Source of the DNA: JBOGJI01 sp050747865
GTDB taxonomy: Bacteria > Acidobacteriota > Thermoanaerobaculia > Multivoradales > JAHEKO01
DNA length: 6,782 nt
Assembly: GCA_050747865.1 (NCBI GenBank)
Contig: JBOGJI010000010.1
Coordinates: forward strand, 1 to 6,782
Reading direction: 5' to 3'
Both the position numbers and the translations under genes were made by a program. Numbering within the stretch: position 1 is the first letter of the stretch; each line of letters begins with the position of its first letter. The notes beneath the pieces are model-generated. The model worked only from the letters and a program-made list of their open reading frames with translations, had not been told where the DNA came from and made no database searches. This document shows, in pieces, positions 6,342 to 6,782 of the stretch.

Positions 6342-6782
6342 GCATGGGAGACCGTGCGGGAGCTCATTGCCGCGGCCACCGGGGACGATGTTCGTCCCCG
6401 CGTGGTCGCCACCGTCCACACCGCGGCCTGCGACCTGCGATGGCACCCCCACATGCACGCCCTCGCCTCCCGCGGTGGCTGCGACCGGCCCGGAACCTGG
6501 CACCCCGTACCCTACGTCGACACCCGTGCGGCCGAGAAGCTCTTCCGCCAGAAGGTAATCTCCTTCCTCGCCGCAGAAGGCCTGCTCGACGAGGAGCGCA
6601 TCGCACTGCTGGACTCCTGGAAGGCAGGCCACATCTACGAAGTCGATCCGCTGCTGTGTTCCTGCGCAGCCCAGATGCGCATCCTCTCCTTCATCACCGA
6701 CCCTCCCGTCGTCCGCCACATCCTCCAGTACCTGCACACCCAAGGCATCGACCCCGCGCGCGGACCTCCACCTCCGTCCCAG
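6342..6782 (+). pseudogene. IS91-family transposase, N-terminally truncated and internally deleted, runs off the window
   Basis: The frame starting at 6342 reads AWETVRELIAAATG, then VVATVHTAACDLRWHPHMHA, WHPVPYVDTRAAEKLFRQKV and GLLDEERIALLDSW. These segments match the HUH-transposase core of IS91-family elements, with the histidine motif HPHMH at 6444-6458. At about 6621-6635 it jumps (SWKAGHIYEVDPL) straight to the C-terminal zinc-ribbon region, DPLLCSC then MRILSFITDPPVVRHIL. In intact relatives the SW(R/K)-SGFSVHN stretch, the catalytic tyrosine region and well over 100 further residues lie between these points, so the deletion is large and happens to keep the frame. The usual CPxC of the ribbon is shortened to CSC (6657-6665). 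The N-terminal zinc-binding and early core segments are absent upstream. It cannot be an active transposase. Confidence 0.8.

Noticed and set aside
6208..6558. Plus-strand 116-codon open frame
   Set aside because: It overlaps the end of the 308-residue gene, the exported-protein stub and the transposase remnant in a third frame and has no domain signal.
1..6782. Shared 16-bp end sequence as evidence of a circular molecule
   Set aside because: The left copy begins 27 bases inside the window and the bases before the two copies differ, so the ends do not overlap as they would in a closed circle.
1..6782. tRNA, rRNA, riboswitch or CRISPR array
   Set aside because: No cloverleaf, conserved rRNA segment, known riboswitch core or regularly spaced repeats were seen; the only repeat pair is the two-copy leader.

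Overview
The window is GC-rich and essentially every believable gene is on the + strand. The gene content suggests a soil- or sediment-type Acidobacteriota (Thermoanaerobaculia-like). The evidence is a TIGR02999-type ECF-like sigma factor fused by gene overlap to a Ser/Thr kinase with C-terminal TPRs, plus a secreted protein ending in a cysteine-containing single SLH motif. That taxonomic call is inferred from family distribution; Planctomycetota, Myxococcota or Gemmatimonadota are not excluded.

Layout: (1) 1-289 looks like debris of an IS91-family (HUH, rolling-circle) insertion sequence: the last codons of a transposase, then non-coding sequence. (2) 290-622 is a HepT-like (DUF86) toxin that keeps its RX4HXY active-site motif but lacks the usual N-terminal ~30 residues and its MntA-type antitoxin partner. 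(3) 783-3861 is the regulatory core: an ECF-like sigma factor whose stop codon overlaps the start of a membrane-anchored serine/threonine kinase with a periplasmic/extracytoplasmic TPR region. (4) 3950-6211 encodes three exported proteins: an SLH-domain protein, a small protein whose mature end starts FNPQPEPPG, and a protein with a His/Cys-rich N-terminal domain. The first two share a duplicated ~100-bp leader (about 77% identical, ungapped) covering the 5' untranslated region, the ribosome binding site and the first codons. (5) 6236-6782 starts as a fourth exported protein (ribosome binding site plus signal peptide) that breaks off after about 30 codons into a decayed IS91-family transposase with a large internal deletion; this runs off the window.

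How it fits together: the sigma/kinase pair is a probable one-operon signalling unit. The kinase has an outward-facing TPR sensor, and the sigma factor has Thr-Thr where classical ECF factors carry the acidic DAED-type residues, so activation by phosphorylation is a reasonable hypothesis. The exported proteins just downstream are its most obvious candidate outputs, but no shared promoter has been proven. The island is bracketed by two same-orientation remnants of one IS91-type transposase, sharing an exact 16-bp stretch at the two ends of the window. Both flanking genes (hepT and the fourth exported protein) are cut at these junctions, so the island's edges are IS-driven rearrangement points.
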